The translations under genes and the position numbers were made by a program. A stretch of DNA of 64,000 nt. Origin: Chryseobacterium sp. (GTDB lineage Bacteria > Bacteroidota > Bacteroidia > Flavobacteriales > Weeksellaceae). The notes under the pieces are model-generated. The model was not told where the DNA came from. It worked only from the letters and a program-made list of their open reading frames with translations, and did no database searches. Below, piece by piece: positions 42,322-51,856 of this stretch (position 1 is its first letter; every line of letters starts with the position of its first letter). The stretch lies in NCBI GenBank assembly GCA_027492795.1, contig JAPUEB010000023.1, positions 1 to 64,000 on the forward strand, written 5' to 3'.

Positions 42322-42987
42322 ATGATTCGAGCGAAAAATATTCATAAATTCTACGGAGATTTAGAGGTTTTGAAAGGTGTGGATGTTCACATCAAAGAAG
42401 GAGAAGTGGTTTCCATCGTCGGTGAATCCGGAGCCGGAAAATCTACGCTTTTGCAAATTTTGGGAACCTTGGATTCTCCCACAAACCCTGAAAAATTCGG
42501 CACAGAAATCCTTTTGGACGGACAATCTTTCGTGAATATGAAAGACCGCGAACTCTCTAAATTCCGAAATCAAAATATTGGTTTTGTATTTCAGTTTCAC
42601 CAGCTTTTACCGGAGTTTACCGCTTTGGAAAACGTTCTTTTGCCCACAAGAATTTCTGGGAAAAATGAGAATTCTTCATTAGATAAAGCTTATGCTCTTT
42701 TTGAGGATTTGAAAATTGCAGACCGTCTTCATCACAAACCCAACGAACTTTCCGGCGGTGAAGCGCAAAGAGTTGCCGTTGCGAGAGCGCTCATCAATTC
42801 TCCCAAAATCATTTACGCTGATGAACCAACCGGAAATTTGGACTCCAAAAATGCCGACGATTTGCACCAACTTTTCTTCGATTTGCGCGATAAATACAAC
42901 CAAACTTTCGTCATCGTAACACACAACCCGAATTTGGCAGAAATTACCGACCGAAAATTGGTGATGAGGGATGGGATGATTATTTAG
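42322..42987 (+). CDS. lolD: ABC transporter ATP-binding protein, LolD-like
   Basis: This 221-aa ATPase belongs to the MacB/LolD type that powers lipoprotein release from the inner membrane or similar envelope export. Walker [11 protein letters not shown]-loop region, signature [15 protein letters not shown] and Walker B with DEPTGNLD are all present, with a switch His in [10 protein letters not shown]. The permease subunit (LolC/E-type) is not adjacent. Length and sequence fit LolD best, but other MacB-type exporters are possible. It lies between pdhC and an L,D-transpeptidase gene, 94 bp after the pdhC stop. Confidence 0.85.
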   Translation: MIRAKNIHKFYGDLEVLKGVDVHIKEGEVVSIVGESGAGKSTLLQILGTLDSPTNPEKFGTEILLDGQSFVNMKDRELSKFRNQNIGFVFQFHQLLPEFTALENVLLPTRISGKNENSSLDKAYALFEDLKIADRLHHKPNELSGGEAQRVAVARALINSPKIIYADEPTGNLDSKNADDLHQLFFDLRDKYNQTFVIVTHNPNLAEITDRKLVMRDGMII

Positions 42988-43050
42988 TGGGAGAGTTTGA
43001 GAGTTTGAGAGTGAAATTCCCCTGTCATTGCGAGGAACGAAGCAATCTAG
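42988..43050. repeat. GAGAGTTT tandem units and a partial GTCATTGCG repeat
   Basis: GAGAGTTT repeats at 42989-43010 are followed by GTCATTGCGAGGAACGAAGC at 43023-43042. The latter is a partial copy of the element at 26822-26905. Confidence 0.7.
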
Positions 43051-43105
43051 GTTTGATTCAAATATTTACTAAATTTTTGAAGACGGCGTGGTTTATATTT
43101 GCAAA

Positions 43106-43675
43106 ATGAAAAAAATCTATTTCTTATTTCTAATCATTCTACTTTCCTGCAACGCCAAAGCGCAGGAAAACAATTTTGGCTTAAGAAAAGACAAAATTTC
43201 AGAACTAAAAACTTTTTTGAAAGAAAAAAACTACAACCAAAATCTTGCAATTTTTATAGATTTCAAGATACCTTCCAACAAATTTAGATTCTTTATTTAC
43301 GATTTAAAAAATGATAAAGTTTTGGAAAAAGGTATTGTTTCGCACGGTTCCGGTTCCGAGCAGAATTCCGGAAATTTAAAATTCAGCAATATTGAAAATT
43401 CTTACCAAAGCTCTTTGGGAAAATATGTTATTTTGAACAGTTATTACGGTCAGTTTGGGAAATCCTACCGCTTGAAAGGTTTGGACAAAACCAATTCTAA
43501 CGCACAGAAACGTGCAATCGTGCTGCATTATTTGGCTTGTGTTCCAGATATTGAAACCGAAAAACCGGTCTGTTTAAGTTTGGGTTGTCCGATGCTTTCA
43601 CCCAAATTTTTTGCAAAAACCTCAAAATACATCGACAGTTCCCCAAAACCCATCATTCTCTACGCTTTTTACTAA
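43106..43675 (+). CDS. murein L,D-transpeptidase catalytic domain family protein (YkuD_2 type)
   Basis: This 189-aa protein begins at ATG 43106 with a signal peptide (MKKIYFLFLIILLSCNAKAQ). The Cys there could also be a lipidation site, but the SCNAKAQ context fits ordinary cleavage. The domain resembles the Bacteroidota YkuD_2 family: VSHGSGSEQNSG near residue 79-90 and SLGCPMLSP, with probable catalytic Cys161. It would act on peptidoglycan cross-links or lipoprotein attachment in the periplasm. A TATATTTG element lies about 12 bp upstream of the start. It precedes radC by 46 bp. Confidence 0.85.
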   Translation: MKKIYFLFLIILLSCNAKAQENNFGLRKDKISELKTFLKEKNYNQNLAIFIDFKIPSNKFRFFIYDLKNDKVLEKGIVSHGSGSEQNSGNLKFSNIENSYQSSLGKYVILNSYYGQFGKSYRLKGLDKTNSNAQKRAIVLHYLACVPDIETEKPVCLSLGCPMLSPKFFAKTSKYIDSSPKPIILYAFY

Positions 43676-43685
43676 ATTTGAATCC

Positions 43686-43717
43686 TATCATTTATCACCT
43701 ATCAATTATCATTTATA
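43686..43717. repeat. 7-bp-period array before radC
   Basis: TATCATT, TATCACC, TATCAAT, TATCATT, TATA follow in strict 7-bp steps and end 4 bases before the radC start codon. Confidence 0.75.
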
Positions 43718-43721
43718 AAAA

Positions 43722-44399
43722 ATGTCCATAAAACTCCTCGCAGAAGACGACCGACCGCGCGAAAAATTTGAAACCAAAGGCAAAAATTCGCTTTCGGATT
43801 CAGAATTATTGGCGATTATTTTGAAAATGGGACATCGCGAAATGTCTGCAGTGGAATTGGCGCGAGAAATTCTAAAATCGGTTGATAATAACTGGAACAA
43901 TCTTTCAAGATTGACGATAAAAGATTTAATGAAATTTAAGGGCATCGGAAAAGTAAAAGCCATTGAAATTTTGACAGCTTTGGAAATCGGGAGAAGAAGA
44001 GCAGCACAGGAAATCCCCGAAAGAAAGCAATTGAAAGCGAGTTCGCAGGTTTTTGAGTTTTTTAAACCTTATTTGGGCGACTTGCAGACGGAAGAATTTT
44101 GGGCTGCCTTTGTCAATAACGACAACCGCGTTTTGTATTTTTCACAGCTTACAACCGGCGGAATTAATTATTCTGTTGTTGATGTACGAATTCTTTTCAA
44201 AACCGCTTTGGAGCATTTTGCCACCGGAATTTTCATCGCTCACAATCATCCTTCCGGAAGTTTAAATCCGAGTGAAGACGACCGCCGAATTACCAAACAG
44301 GTTTTGGAAGCCGGAAAAATTCTGAATGTGAAACTTTTGGACCATTTAATTCTCAACCAAAATTCGTATTTCAGTTTTGCTGATGAAGGTTTGCTATGA
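43722..44399 (+). CDS. radC: RadC-like JAMM/MPN+ protein
   Basis: This 225-aa protein has an N-terminal UPF0758 helical region with a helix-hairpin-helix-like segment (LMKFKGIGKVKAIEILTALEIG, about residues 67-88). A C-terminal JAMM domain carries the zinc motif HNHPSGSLNPSEDD (about residues 173-186). RadC proteins were once thought to act in DNA repair; their biochemical role is unsettled. The start ATG directly follows a heptamer array. Its stop overlaps the next gene (ATGA), so it is cotranscribed with the GNAT-like gene. Confidence 0.93.
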   Translation: MSIKLLAEDDRPREKFETKGKNSLSDSELLAIILKMGHREMSAVELAREILKSVDNNWNNLSRLTIKDLMKFKGIGKVKAIEILTALEIGRRRAAQEIPERKQLKASSQVFEFFKPYLGDLQTEEFWAAFVNNDNRVLYFSQLTTGGINYSVVDVRILFKTALEHFATGIFIAHNHPSGSLNPSEDDRRITKQVLEAGKILNVKLLDHLILNQNSYFSFADEGLL

Positions 44400-45274
44400 T
44401 AAAAAGGCTGAAATATCACGAAATAGATTTTGAAAAATATGATAAATGCATTGAAAATTCGGTGCAGCGGAATTTTTATGCGCAGAAAATAGTTTTGGAT
44501 CATCTTTGTGAAAATTGGGAATTGCTGATATACAATGATTATGAGTTTGTAATGCCCATTCCAATTAAGAAAAAGATGGGCTTTTCATTTGTGGTAATGC
44601 CGCTTTTTTTGCAACAATTGGGTGTCTTTGGCAAACAAAATTCGCACAGCATTAATAACAAATTTTTTATTTTTTTTCAAAAAAAATATCGGACAATAAA
44701 TTATTATTACAATTTTCATAATGTTTTTGAACCTTCAGTTCGGTTAAAGAAAAATTACTTTATCAAAAGAAATGATTATGTTATTTTAAGAAAAAAATAT
44801 TTCAAAGGAAGGAAATCAACAGTAAAGTCTGCGCAAAAACTTGAATTGAGAAAAATATCTCTTAATAATGATGTATTAAGATATATTAGGCTAAATAACA
44901 AAGGATTAGAGAAAAATAAAGACCTGAAAAAATTTGAAAATTATCTTAAATTTCTTCATGAAAATAAATTTCTAAAACTTTTTGCCGCAGTGAAAGACGA
45001 GGAAATTGCAAGTTTGGCTGTAATTATCGACTGCAATAGCGAATTTTCTTCATTAGGCATCATCAACAATAAAGATTTAAAAGAAGAAAACGGAGCTTCT
45101 TTCGTGATTGATGCTATTTTGAAAGAAAATATTTATGAAAAATCTTTCAATTTTATGGGTGGAAACATTCGGGGACAAGAAGTTTTCTTCAAAAGTTTTG
45201 GCGCAGAACTTCAGCAATATCCCGTGATTGAAAACGGCATGAAAGAATTGCTAACAAAAATTTTCATAAGATAG
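44396..45274 (+). CDS. FemAB/GNAT-like acyltransferase, function unknown
   Basis: This 292-aa protein looks like a member of the FemAB or peptidoglycan-bridge acyltransferase type. It has an N-terminal half with VMPIPIKKKMGFSFVVMPLFLQQLGVFG and a C-terminal GNAT-like half (KLFAAVKDEEIASLAVIIDCNSEFSSLGIIN). I see no clear acetyl-CoA loop. It overlaps radC by 4 bp. The centre is Lys-, Tyr- and Phe-rich and of lower GC content than its neighbours, which could mean transfer or weak constraint. The family assignment is tentative. Confidence 0.6.
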   Translation: MIKRLKYHEIDFEKYDKCIENSVQRNFYAQKIVLDHLCENWELLIYNDYEFVMPIPIKKKMGFSFVVMPLFLQQLGVFGKQNSHSINNKFFIFFQKKYRTINYYYNFHNVFEPSVRLKKNYFIKRNDYVILRKKYFKGRKSTVKSAQKLELRKISLNNDVLRYIRLNNKGLEKNKDLKKFENYLKFLHENKFLKLFAAVKDEEIASLAVIIDCNSEFSSLGIINNKDLKEENGASFVIDAILKENIYEKSFNFMGGNIRGQEVFFKSFGAELQQYPVIENGMKELLTKIFIR

Positions 45275-45308
45275 CAATATAGCGTAAATTTGCACCCTCG
45301 AAACAAGT

Positions 45309-45836
45309 ATGTTCTCACTAGATTCCTACATCAACTCGCCTTGGTTTCCGTATTTTTTCGCGGTGGCGCTCGCAATTCCGTTTATCGTGCTGTTGCGCCA
45401 ATTCGTGTATGAGTATATTAAGATGAAAAATCAGGAGCTGAAAATGCTTACTGTAAAGGGAAATGCGGAAAATAAAAGCCAGTCTTACGAAAGAATGATG
45501 CTTTTTTTGGACAGAATAAAACCTTCCAATCTTGTCACCAAATTCGATAAAAATCTTGCTCCTCACGAATTTGTTTTTCTTACCGAAAAAACAATCAATG
45601 ATGAGTTTGAATACAATACCTCACAGCAACTTTACCTCACCAAAAATTCGTGGCAAGGTATCGTAGAAAGCAAAAATGCGGTGCTACAAATGCTTCGTGC
45701 AACCTACGAAAGCCTGAATGAAAATGCCACTTTGGAGGACTATAAAACGGTTTTCCTAATGAATTACATGAACGGCGATGATTTCATCGGCGAAACGATG
45801 GACGGTTTGAGAAGGGAAGTATTGCTGGTAACTTAA
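45309..45836 (+). CDS. uncharacterised protein with one N-terminal membrane helix
   Basis: This 175-aa protein has one predicted transmembrane helix (about residues 10-30, WFPYFFAVALAIPFIVLL) and a mostly helical cytoplasmic part (SYERMMLFLDRIKPSNLV, YNTSQQLYLTKNSWQGIV). It looks like a conserved Flavobacteriia protein, but I know no function. A TAAATTTG -7-like box lies about 20 bp upstream. It is followed 22 bp later by ppa and may be cotranscribed with it. Confidence 0.75.
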   Translation: MFSLDSYINSPWFPYFFAVALAIPFIVLLRQFVYEYIKMKNQELKMLTVKGNAENKSQSYERMMLFLDRIKPSNLVTKFDKNLAPHEFVFLTEKTINDEFEYNTSQQLYLTKNSWQGIVESKNAVLQMLRATYESLNENATLEDYKTVFLMNYMNGDDFIGETMDGLRREVLLVT

Positions 45837-45858
45837 ATTTAAAAAAAATCAAAAAAAA

Positions 45859-46470
45859 ATGATTCCAAATTTTAAAGCACATCCATGGCACGGAATTACT
45901 GCGGGAGAAGAATCGCCAAACGTGGTGAATGTTTTTGTAGAAATCGTTCCGAGCGATACCATAAAATACGAAGTGGACAAAGCAAGCGGTTATTTGAAAG
46001 TAGACCGTCCGCAACAGTTTTCCAACATTATTCCTGCATTGTACGGCTTTATCCCAAGAACGTATTGCCACGACGAAGTGATGCAACTTGCAGTAAATAG
46101 CGGCGCAGATGACGTTACAATGGGAGATCACGATCCTTTGGATATTTGTGTTTTGAGTTCGCACAATATTCATGCAGGTGGAATGTTGATGGAGGCAATT
46201 CCAATCGGAGGTTTCAAAATGATCGACAAAGGTGAAGCCGATGATAAAATTGTTGCAGTAATGAAAGGCGACCACGCTTTTGGGCATTTCCGCGATATCT
46301 CTGAACTTCCACAAGCTGAAGTGAAACGTTTGATGCACTACTTCTTAACCTATAAAAATCTTCCGGACGAGCCTGCAAAATGCCGTATTCAGGAAGTTTA
46401 TGGCGCAGAACATGCTAAAGAAGTTATTTCTGCTTCGCAAAGAGATTACGCTAATAAGTTTGGAGGATAA
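45859..46470 (+). CDS. ppa: soluble inorganic pyrophosphatase, family I
   Basis: This 203-aa cytoplasmic enzyme hydrolyses pyrophosphate to phosphate and so drives biosynthetic reactions. The metal-binding signature is GDHDPLDICVLS, with the Asp triad, and GEADDKIVAVM follows. The length is normal for family I. A membrane pyrophosphatase gene lies 254 bp downstream, so the cell keeps both a heat-releasing and an energy-conserving route for PPi. A hairpin terminator follows the stop. Confidence 0.95.
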   Translation: MIPNFKAHPWHGITAGEESPNVVNVFVEIVPSDTIKYEVDKASGYLKVDRPQQFSNIIPALYGFIPRTYCHDEVMQLAVNSGADDVTMGDHDPLDICVLSSHNIHAGGMLMEAIPIGGFKMIDKGEADDKIVAVMKGDHAFGHFRDISELPQAEVKRLMHYFLTYKNLPDEPAKCRIQEVYGAEHAKEVISASQRDYANKFGG

Positions 46471-46499
46471 ATTTCCAAAAAACTTGAATTGATAATTTT

Positions 46500-46535
46500 T
46501 AATCCCATTCAACTTGTTGTTTGGGATTTTTTTTT
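46500..46535 (+). terminator. terminator of ppa
   Basis: AATCCCA and TGGGATT form a stem with a loop of about 14 bases; a run of nine T residues follows. It is 30 bases beyond the ppa stop. Confidence 0.75.
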
Positions 46536-46580
46536 GCCACGAATGCACGAATATTTTTTTTATTCGTGCATTCGTGGCAT
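46535..46580. repeat. palindrome GCCACGAATGCACGAAT family (copy 2)
   Basis: TGCCACGAATGCACGAATA and its complement flank a T-run loop. The arms are the same as in copy 1 at 9181-9226. It abuts the ppa terminator and lies in the gap before hppA. Confidence 0.85.
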
Positions 46581-46660
46581 TTTATAATTTTGCTATCTTT
46601 ATTTTTACGTTAAGAACGCAGAAAAATTATCGTTTCCATATTGCTTTTTCGCCATTTTCC

Positions 46661-46690
46661 TTGTTGATTACTAGGTTTTTTATATCTTTA
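46661..46690 (+). promoter_or_regulatory. possible hppA promoter
   Basis: TTG (46661-46663) and TATCTTTA (46683-46690) are separated by 19 bp and resemble TTTG / TAnnTTTG with two mismatches. They lie 34 bp before the hppA start. Tentative. Confidence 0.35.
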
Positions 46691-46724
46691 ACACTTTATT
46701 AATTTCATTAAAAATTTATAAACT

Positions 46725-49547
46725 ATGGATTTGTTTTATTTAGTGCCTATTTTTGGCATTATTGCATTGATTTACACCTTTGTTCAAAGTTCGTGGGTGA
46801 GCAAACAACCCACCGGAAATGACAGAATGAGGGAAATCAGCGGTCACATTGCAGACGGCGCAATGGCTTTCTTGAAAGCAGAATACAAAATTATGGCGTA
46901 TTTTGTGGTAATTGTTGCTGTTTTATTGGCTTTAATGGGAGCTTCCAATGCCAATTCACACTGGACTATCGGAATTGCTTTCGTTATTGGAGCCATCCTT
47001 TCAGCGCTTGCAGGATTTATTGGGATGAAAATTGCCACCAAATCGAATGTAAGAACCGCTGAAGCCGCTAAAACTTCACTTTCTAAAGCACTTAAAGTTT
47101 CTTTTACAGGTGGTTCTGTAATGGGAATGGGAGTTGCCGGTCTTGCAGTTTTGGGACTTGGCGCACTTTATATTATTATTAAACAAATTTTTGCTCCGGG
47201 TGCAGGTGTAGATTCTCACGAAATGGAGCGAACCATCGAAATTCTTACAGGGTTCTCTCTTGGTGCAGAATCCATCGCGCTTTTTGCAAGAGTAGGTGGT
47301 GGTATTTATACAAAAGCAGCTGACGTAGGTGCAGATTTAGTAGGAAAAGTAGAAGCTGGAATTCCTGAAGATGATCCAAGAAACCCTGCAACTATTGCAG
47401 ATAACGTAGGAGATAACGTAGGAGACGTTGCCGGAATGGGAGCCGACCTTTTTGGTTCTTATGTGGCAACTGTTTTAGCAACAATGGTTTTGGGTAGAGA
47501 AACGTTCTCTCAAGACGCATTTGGAGGTTTCGCACCGATTCTTTTACCAATGTTGATCGCAGGAACGGGAATTATTTTTTCAATTTTGGGAACTTTCTTT
47601 GTGAAAATTAGTGAAAACACAGAATTGGATACTGCTCCAGTTCAAAATGCCTTGAACTTTGGAAACTGGGGAAGTATCGTTCTTACGGCAGTTTCTTCTT
47701 ATTTCTTGGTGAATTATTTGATGCCGGAAACCATGACTTTAAGAGGTCACGAATTTACAAAAATGGGCGTTTTCGGAGCGATTATGGTAGGTTTGGTAGT
47801 GGGAACTTTAATGTCCATTATTACGGAATATTACACTGCAATGGGAAAAAGACCAGTGAAAAGTATTGTTAAACAATCTTCAACTGGTCACGCAACCAAT
47901 ATTATCGGCGGACTTTCCGTTGGTATGGAATCTACCTTGCTTCCAATCTTGGTTTTAGCAGGTGGAATTTACGGCTCTTACCTTTGTGCAGGACTTTACG
48001 GTGTTGCAATCGCAGCAGCTGGAATGATGGCGACAACTGCGATGCAATTAGCAATCGACGCTTTTGGACCAATTGCAGATAATGCAGGAGGAATTGCAGA
48101 AATGAGCGAATTACCAAAAGAAGTTCGTGAAAAAACAGATATTTTGGATGCAGTTGGAAACACCACTGCAGCTACAGGAAAAGGTTTTGCAATCGCTTCT
48201 GCAGCTTTAACAGCTTTGGCTTTATTCGCAGCGTTCGTTGGTATCGCAGGAATTGATGGCATCGATATTTACAGAGCCGATGTTTTGGCTGGATTGTTTG
48301 TAGGAGCGATGATTCCATTCATTTTCTCATCTTTGGCAATTACCGCGGTAGGAAAAGCAGCGATGGCGATGGTGGAAGAAGTTCGTCGCCAGTTCCGCGA
48401 AATTCCTGGAATTTTGGAAGGAAAAGCAGAACCGGAATACGAAAAATGTGTGGCTATTTCTACAGATGCTTCCATCAAAAAAATGCTTTTACCAGGTGCA
48501 ATTGCGTTGGTTTCTCCGCTTTTGGTTGGATTTATTTTTGGCCCTGAAGTTTTAGGAGGTTTCCTTGCAGGAGCTACAGTTTCTGGAGTTTTGATGGGAA
48601 TGTTCCAAAATAATGCAGGTGGAGCTTGGGATAACGCTAAAAAATCTTTTGAAAAAGGAGTTGATATCAACGGAAAAACGTTCTACAAAGGTTCAGAACC
48701 ACATAAAGCTTCCGTAACTGGTGATACCGTGGGAGATCCTTTCAAAGATACTTCCGGTCCATCCATGAATATTTTGATTAAATTGATGTCGATTGTTTCA
48801 TTGGTAATTGCACCAACTTTGGCTGTTCTTCACGCCGATAAAATTCAGGAAAACAGAAAAGCGAAATTGGAAGCGCTACAATTGGCCTCTGTAGGAAAAG
48901 CAGCTCACGGAAAAGCAATAAGCTGTTCGCCGGAATGTATGGCAAAATGTGAAGCTGAAGGTAAAGACTGTGATGCATTAAACGGTGCATGTTGTGATGA
49001 AGACGTGCAGAAAACAATGGAAAATGACATTATGGTTCCTACAGGAACTGTAAATGGAGATGGTGATTTTGTTTACACTTTAGGAAACAATACGCAAGTA
49101 AAACTTCCGAATGGAGAAACGATGACCATTGGCGAAAACAGCCAATTAATTCACCTTGCAGAAGGTCTTAAAATGAAAGATCAAACACTTTTGGAAAAAG
49201 ATAAATGGTTCACCATCGAAAATTTATTTTTCGCAAGTGCAAAAAGTGATTTGAAGCCTGAATCTGCAGCGCAATTAGACAATCTTGCCAAATTGATGAA
49301 TGCTTATCCAAATTTGAAGGTAAAATTGGGTGGTTATACTGATAACACCGGAAATCCTGATAGCAACTTAAAACTTTCCAATCTTCGCGCACAAACTGCA
49401 AAACTGAAATTAATTGAAAAAGGAATTGCAGCAGATAGAGTAGAAGCCGAAGGTTACGGACAGGAACACCCTGTTTGCGCAGCCAACGATACCGACGAAT
49501 GCAAAGCGCAAAACAGAAGAATTGATGTAAGAGTTATAGGAATGTAA
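46725..49547 (+). CDS. hppA: membrane ion-translocating pyrophosphatase fused to an OmpA-like domain
   Basis: This 940-aa protein couples PPi hydrolysis to H+ or Na+ pumping. The pyrophosphatase core (about 1-705) shows [44 protein letters not shown] as substrate site. It also has a [10 protein letters not shown] segment whose Ala, in place of Lys, marks the K+-dependent class. GAESIALF carries a Glu in the ion-gate region. After the last membrane helix comes a linker with seven cysteines (about 732-760), then a short beta region. An OmpA C-terminal domain (about 826-940; [24 protein letters not shown]) ends the protein. Plain family members end near 700-800 aa. The C-terminus of such pumps faces the periplasm, so the OmpA domain could grip peptidoglycan. 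Ion specificity is unresolved. Confidence 0.93.
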   Translation: MDLFYLVPIFGIIALIYTFVQSSWVSKQPTGNDRMREISGHIADGAMAFLKAEYKIMAYFVVIVAVLLALMGASNANSHWTIGIAFVIGAILSALAGFIGMKIATKSNVRTAEAAKTSLSKALKVSFTGGSVMGMGVAGLAVLGLGALYIIIKQIFAPGAGVDSHEMERTIEILTGFSLGAESIALFARVGGGIYTKAADVGADLVGKVEAGIPEDDPRNPATIADNVGDNVGDVAGMGADLFGSYVATVLATMVLGRETFSQDAFGGFAPILLPMLIAGTGIIFSILGTFFVKISENTELDTAPVQNALNFGNWGSIVLTAVSSYFLVNYLMPETMTLRGHEFTKMGVFGAIMVGLVVGTLMSIITEYYTAMGKRPVKSIVKQSSTGHATNIIGGLSVGMESTLLPILVLAGGIYGSYLCAGLYGVAIAAAGMMATTAMQLAIDAFGPIADNAGGIAEMSELPKEVREKTDILDAVGNTTAATGKGFAIASAALTALALFAAFVGIAGIDGIDIYRADVLAGLFVGAMIPFIFSSLAITAVGKAAMAMVEEVRRQFREIPGILEGKAEPEYEKCVAISTDASIKKMLLPGAIALVSPLLVGFIFGPEVLGGFLAGATVSGVLMGMFQNNAGGAWDNAKKSFEKGVDINGKTFYKGSEPHKASVTGDTVGDPFKDTSGPSMNILIKLMSIVSLVIAPTLAVLHADKIQENRKAKLEALQLASVGKAAHGKAISCSPECMAKCEAEGKDCDALNGACCDEDVQKTMENDIMVPTGTVNGDGDFVYTLGNNTQVKLPNGETMTIGENSQLIHLAEGLKMKDQTLLEKDKWFTIENLFFASAKSDLKPESAAQLDNLAKLMNAYPNLKVKLGGYTDNTGNPDSNLKLSNLRAQTAKLKLIEKGIAADRVEAEGYGQEHPVCAANDTDECKAQNRRIDVRVIGM

Positions 49548-49581
49548 AAAGTAAAGGAATATACTCGTAAACCTATTATTG

Positions 49582-49613
49582 TCCCTTGAAGTTTACACTT
49601 CAAGGGATTTTTG
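49582..49613 (+). terminator. terminator of hppA
   Basis: TCCCTTGAAG and CTTCAAGGGA form a stem with the loop TTTACA, followed by TTTTTG, 35 bases after the stop. Confidence 0.85.
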
Positions 49614-49667
49614 TTGCAGAGCATCTTCCATGAAATCTCTTTTTTTAAATTTGTAAAGTATTAAACA

Positions 49668-49704
49668 CAAAAAAACCACCAGAATTACTTCCAGTGGTTT
49701 TTCT
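49668..49704 (-). terminator. terminator of rplS
   Basis: On the minus strand AAACCACTGG and CTGGTGGTTT form a stem followed by a T-run, 28 bases beyond the rplS stop codon. Confidence 0.85.
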
Positions 49705-49731
49705 ATTGTTGTTGTCTGAATTTTGCAGTCT

Positions 49732-50082
49732 TTATTTGTAAGAAGCGTCTTTAATTCTTGCTTTCTTACCACGAAGATCTCTAAAATAGTAGATTCTTGC
49801 TCTTCTAACTTTACCTCTTCTGTCCACTTCAATTTTTTGCAAAGCAGGCATGTTGATTGGGAACACTCTTTCTACACCTACATCACCGCTCATTTTTCTG
49901 ATGGTGAAAGTTTTGGTAAGTCCTGTTCCTCTCAATTGAATTACAACTCCTTTAAAGAACTGTGTTCTGGTCTTGTTACCTTCTTTAATTTCGTAATACA
50001 CAGTGATGGTGTCACCGGCTTTGAATTCTGGGAATTCGTTTTTCGTAATGTACTTGTCCTGTACGTACTTTAATAAATCCAT
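49732..50082 (-). CDS. rplS: 50S ribosomal protein L19
   Basis: L19 sits at the interface of the ribosomal subunits. The 116-aa protein has the family's length and sequence (FKAGDTITVYYEIKEGNKTR, QFFKGVVIQLRGTG, TFTIRKMSGDVGVERVFPIN, RRGKVRRARIYYFRDLRGKKARI). It is a single gene on the minus strand between hppA and the CoA-transferase genes, with its own terminator and a plausible promoter at 50154-50184. Confidence 0.98.
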   Translation of the reverse strand: MDLLKYVQDKYITKNEFPEFKAGDTITVYYEIKEGNKTRTQFFKGVVIQLRGTGLTKTFTIRKMSGDVGVERVFPINMPALQKIEVDRRGKVRRARIYYFRDLRGKKARIKDASYK

Positions 50083-50153
50083 TTTTTTAATAAAAATTTT
50101 TTGCCAAGCTAAGCAACTTTCACGGCCTTCGTCAGAGGTTGGTTAACAGGCTG

Positions 50154-50184
50154 CAAAAATAAAACAATTTTTCCACACAGCCAA
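50154..50184 (-). promoter_or_regulatory. probable rplS promoter
   Basis: On the minus strand TTG (50182-50184) and TATTTTTG (50154-50161) are separated by 20 bp, in line with the Bacteroidota consensus. The -7 box lies 71 bp before the rplS start. Confidence 0.45.
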
Positions 50185-50366
50185 TAGGTTACCCAATTTT
50201 TATTAAAGATTGGATAAGGTTCTACTGAAAGTTTTAATAGAAAGTTTTCTCCAACAATTTTTATAATCATACATCAACCATAATTCTTTTTCAAAAGGAA
50301 AATAGTGAATATACTTTTCAATTCATAAAAAATGAGTAATTTAATGCCTGAAAAAAATGTGTATCA

Positions 50367-51071
50367 ATGATAGATAAAAGAGTAAAAAATGCCGAAGAAG
50401 CCATCGTTGGCATTCAAAGCGGAATGACTGTGATGCTCGGTGGTTTCGGGCTTTGTGGAATTCCCGAAAACTGCATCAATGCGATGGCAGAAAGTAATTT
50501 AACCGACCTTACCTGCATATCAAACAACGCGGGAGTTGATGATTTTGGGTTGGGTTTATTACTTCAGAAAAGACAAATTAAGAAAATGATTGCCTCTTAT
50601 GTAGGTGAAAACGCCGAGTTTGAAAGACAGATGCTTTCCGGCGAACTCGATGTGGAATTAACTCCGCAAGGAACTTTGGCAGAAAGGTGTCGTGCTGCAC
50701 AGGCAGGAATTCCTGCTTTTTATACTCCTGCTGGTTACGGAACCGAAGTTGCGGAAGGAAAAGAGACGAAAGAATTTCATGGAAAAATGCACATTTTGGA
50801 ACACGCCTACGATGCAGATTTTTCCATTGTAAAGGCATGGAAAGGAGATTACACCGGAAATTTAATCTTTAAAGGAACCGCAAGAAATTTTAATTTGCCG
50901 ATGGCAGGAGCTGCAAAAATAACTATAGCAGAAGTAGAAGAGCTGGTGGAACCGGGAGAGCTGGATCCCAACGAAATCCACATTCCGGGGATTATGGTTC
51001 AAAGGATATTCCAGGGTGAGAAATATGAGAAAAGAATAGAACGTATAACCACAAGAAAAAAAGAATCGTAA
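50367..51071 (+). CDS. scoA: 3-oxoacid CoA-transferase, subunit A
   Basis: With subunit B this enzyme moves CoA from succinyl-CoA to acetoacetate and so feeds ketone bodies into acetyl-CoA metabolism. The 234-aa alpha subunit shows the glycine-rich CoA-binding loop [15 protein letters not shown] near residue 22 and the typical [41 protein letters not shown]. It overlaps subunit B by one base (TAATG), so the two are translationally coupled. The gap upstream (50083-50366) holds only the divergent rplS promoter. Confidence 0.95.
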   Translation: MIDKRVKNAEEAIVGIQSGMTVMLGGFGLCGIPENCINAMAESNLTDLTCISNNAGVDDFGLGLLLQKRQIKKMIASYVGENAEFERQMLSGELDVELTPQGTLAERCRAAQAGIPAFYTPAGYGTEVAEGKETKEFHGKMHILEHAYDADFSIVKAWKGDYTGNLIFKGTARNFNLPMAGAAKITIAEVEELVEPGELDPNEIHIPGIMVQRIFQGEKYEKRIERITTRKKES

Positions 51072-51727
51072 TGCTTACCAAAGAACAAATTGCAAAAAGG
51101 ATATCAAAAGAAGTACAGGATGGTTACTACGTGAATCTGGGAATAGGAATTCCAACTTTAGTGGCCAATTATGTTCCCGAAAGCTTTTCTGTAGACTTTC
51201 AAAGTGAAAACGGATTATTGGGAATGGGACCTTTTCCTTATGAAGGTGAAGAAGATGCAGATTTAATCAACGCCGGAAAGCAAACCATCACCACGCTTCC
51301 CGGAGCTTCATTTTTTGATTCCGCATTTAGCTTCGGAATGATTAGAAGCCAAAAAGTGGATTTAACAATTTTGGGAGCCATGGAGGTTTCCGAAAATGGA
51401 GATATTGCAAGCTGGAAAATTCCTGGAAAAATGGTGAAGGGAATGGGCGGCGCTATGGATTTGGTGGCTTCTGCTAAAAATATAATTGTCGCAATGATGC
51501 ATACCAACAGAGACGGAGAAAGTAAAGTGTTGAAAAAATGTACGCTGCCTCTTACTGGAGTGAATTGCGTGAAGAAAATTGTTTCCGATCTTGCTGTGAT
51601 GGAAGTTACCGAAAACGGACTTCTACTTTTAGAAAGAGCTCCCGGTGTTTCTGTGGAAGAAATTAGGAAGGCGACCGAAGCTGCACTTATTGTTGAAGGC
51701 GACATCCCTGAGATGGAAATCGATTAA
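51071..51727 (+). CDS. scoB: 3-oxoacid CoA-transferase, subunit B
   Basis: This 218-aa beta subunit carries the catalytic glutamate that forms the CoA thioester, in SENGLLGMGPFP (about residue 46-50). Further family signatures are YVNLGIGIPTLVANY near the N-terminus, KMVKGMGGAMDLV, and LPLTGVNCVKKIVSDLAVMEV. The start overlaps the scoA stop by one base. The end of the transcript is not marked by a clear hairpin. Confidence 0.95.
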   Translation: MLTKEQIAKRISKEVQDGYYVNLGIGIPTLVANYVPESFSVDFQSENGLLGMGPFPYEGEEDADLINAGKQTITTLPGASFFDSAFSFGMIRSQKVDLTILGAMEVSENGDIASWKIPGKMVKGMGGAMDLVASAKNIIVAMMHTNRDGESKVLKKCTLPLTGVNCVKKIVSDLAVMEVTENGLLLLERAPGVSVEEIRKATEAALIVEGDIPEMEID

Positions 51728-51856
51728 TTTTTATGTTTCGTTTATGTTTCGCTTAAGTATATATTCCAAATCATGTAATTCATACTTTAGCAACACCAAA
51801 TAGGTAACATATAAAAACACAAATGATTAAAAAATTAGGGCCGCTGTTTCAGTGGC

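Noticed and set aside
49593-49832. 79-aa minus-strand frame over the rplS 3' end
   Set aside because: It overlaps rplS in another frame and reads across the rplS terminator.
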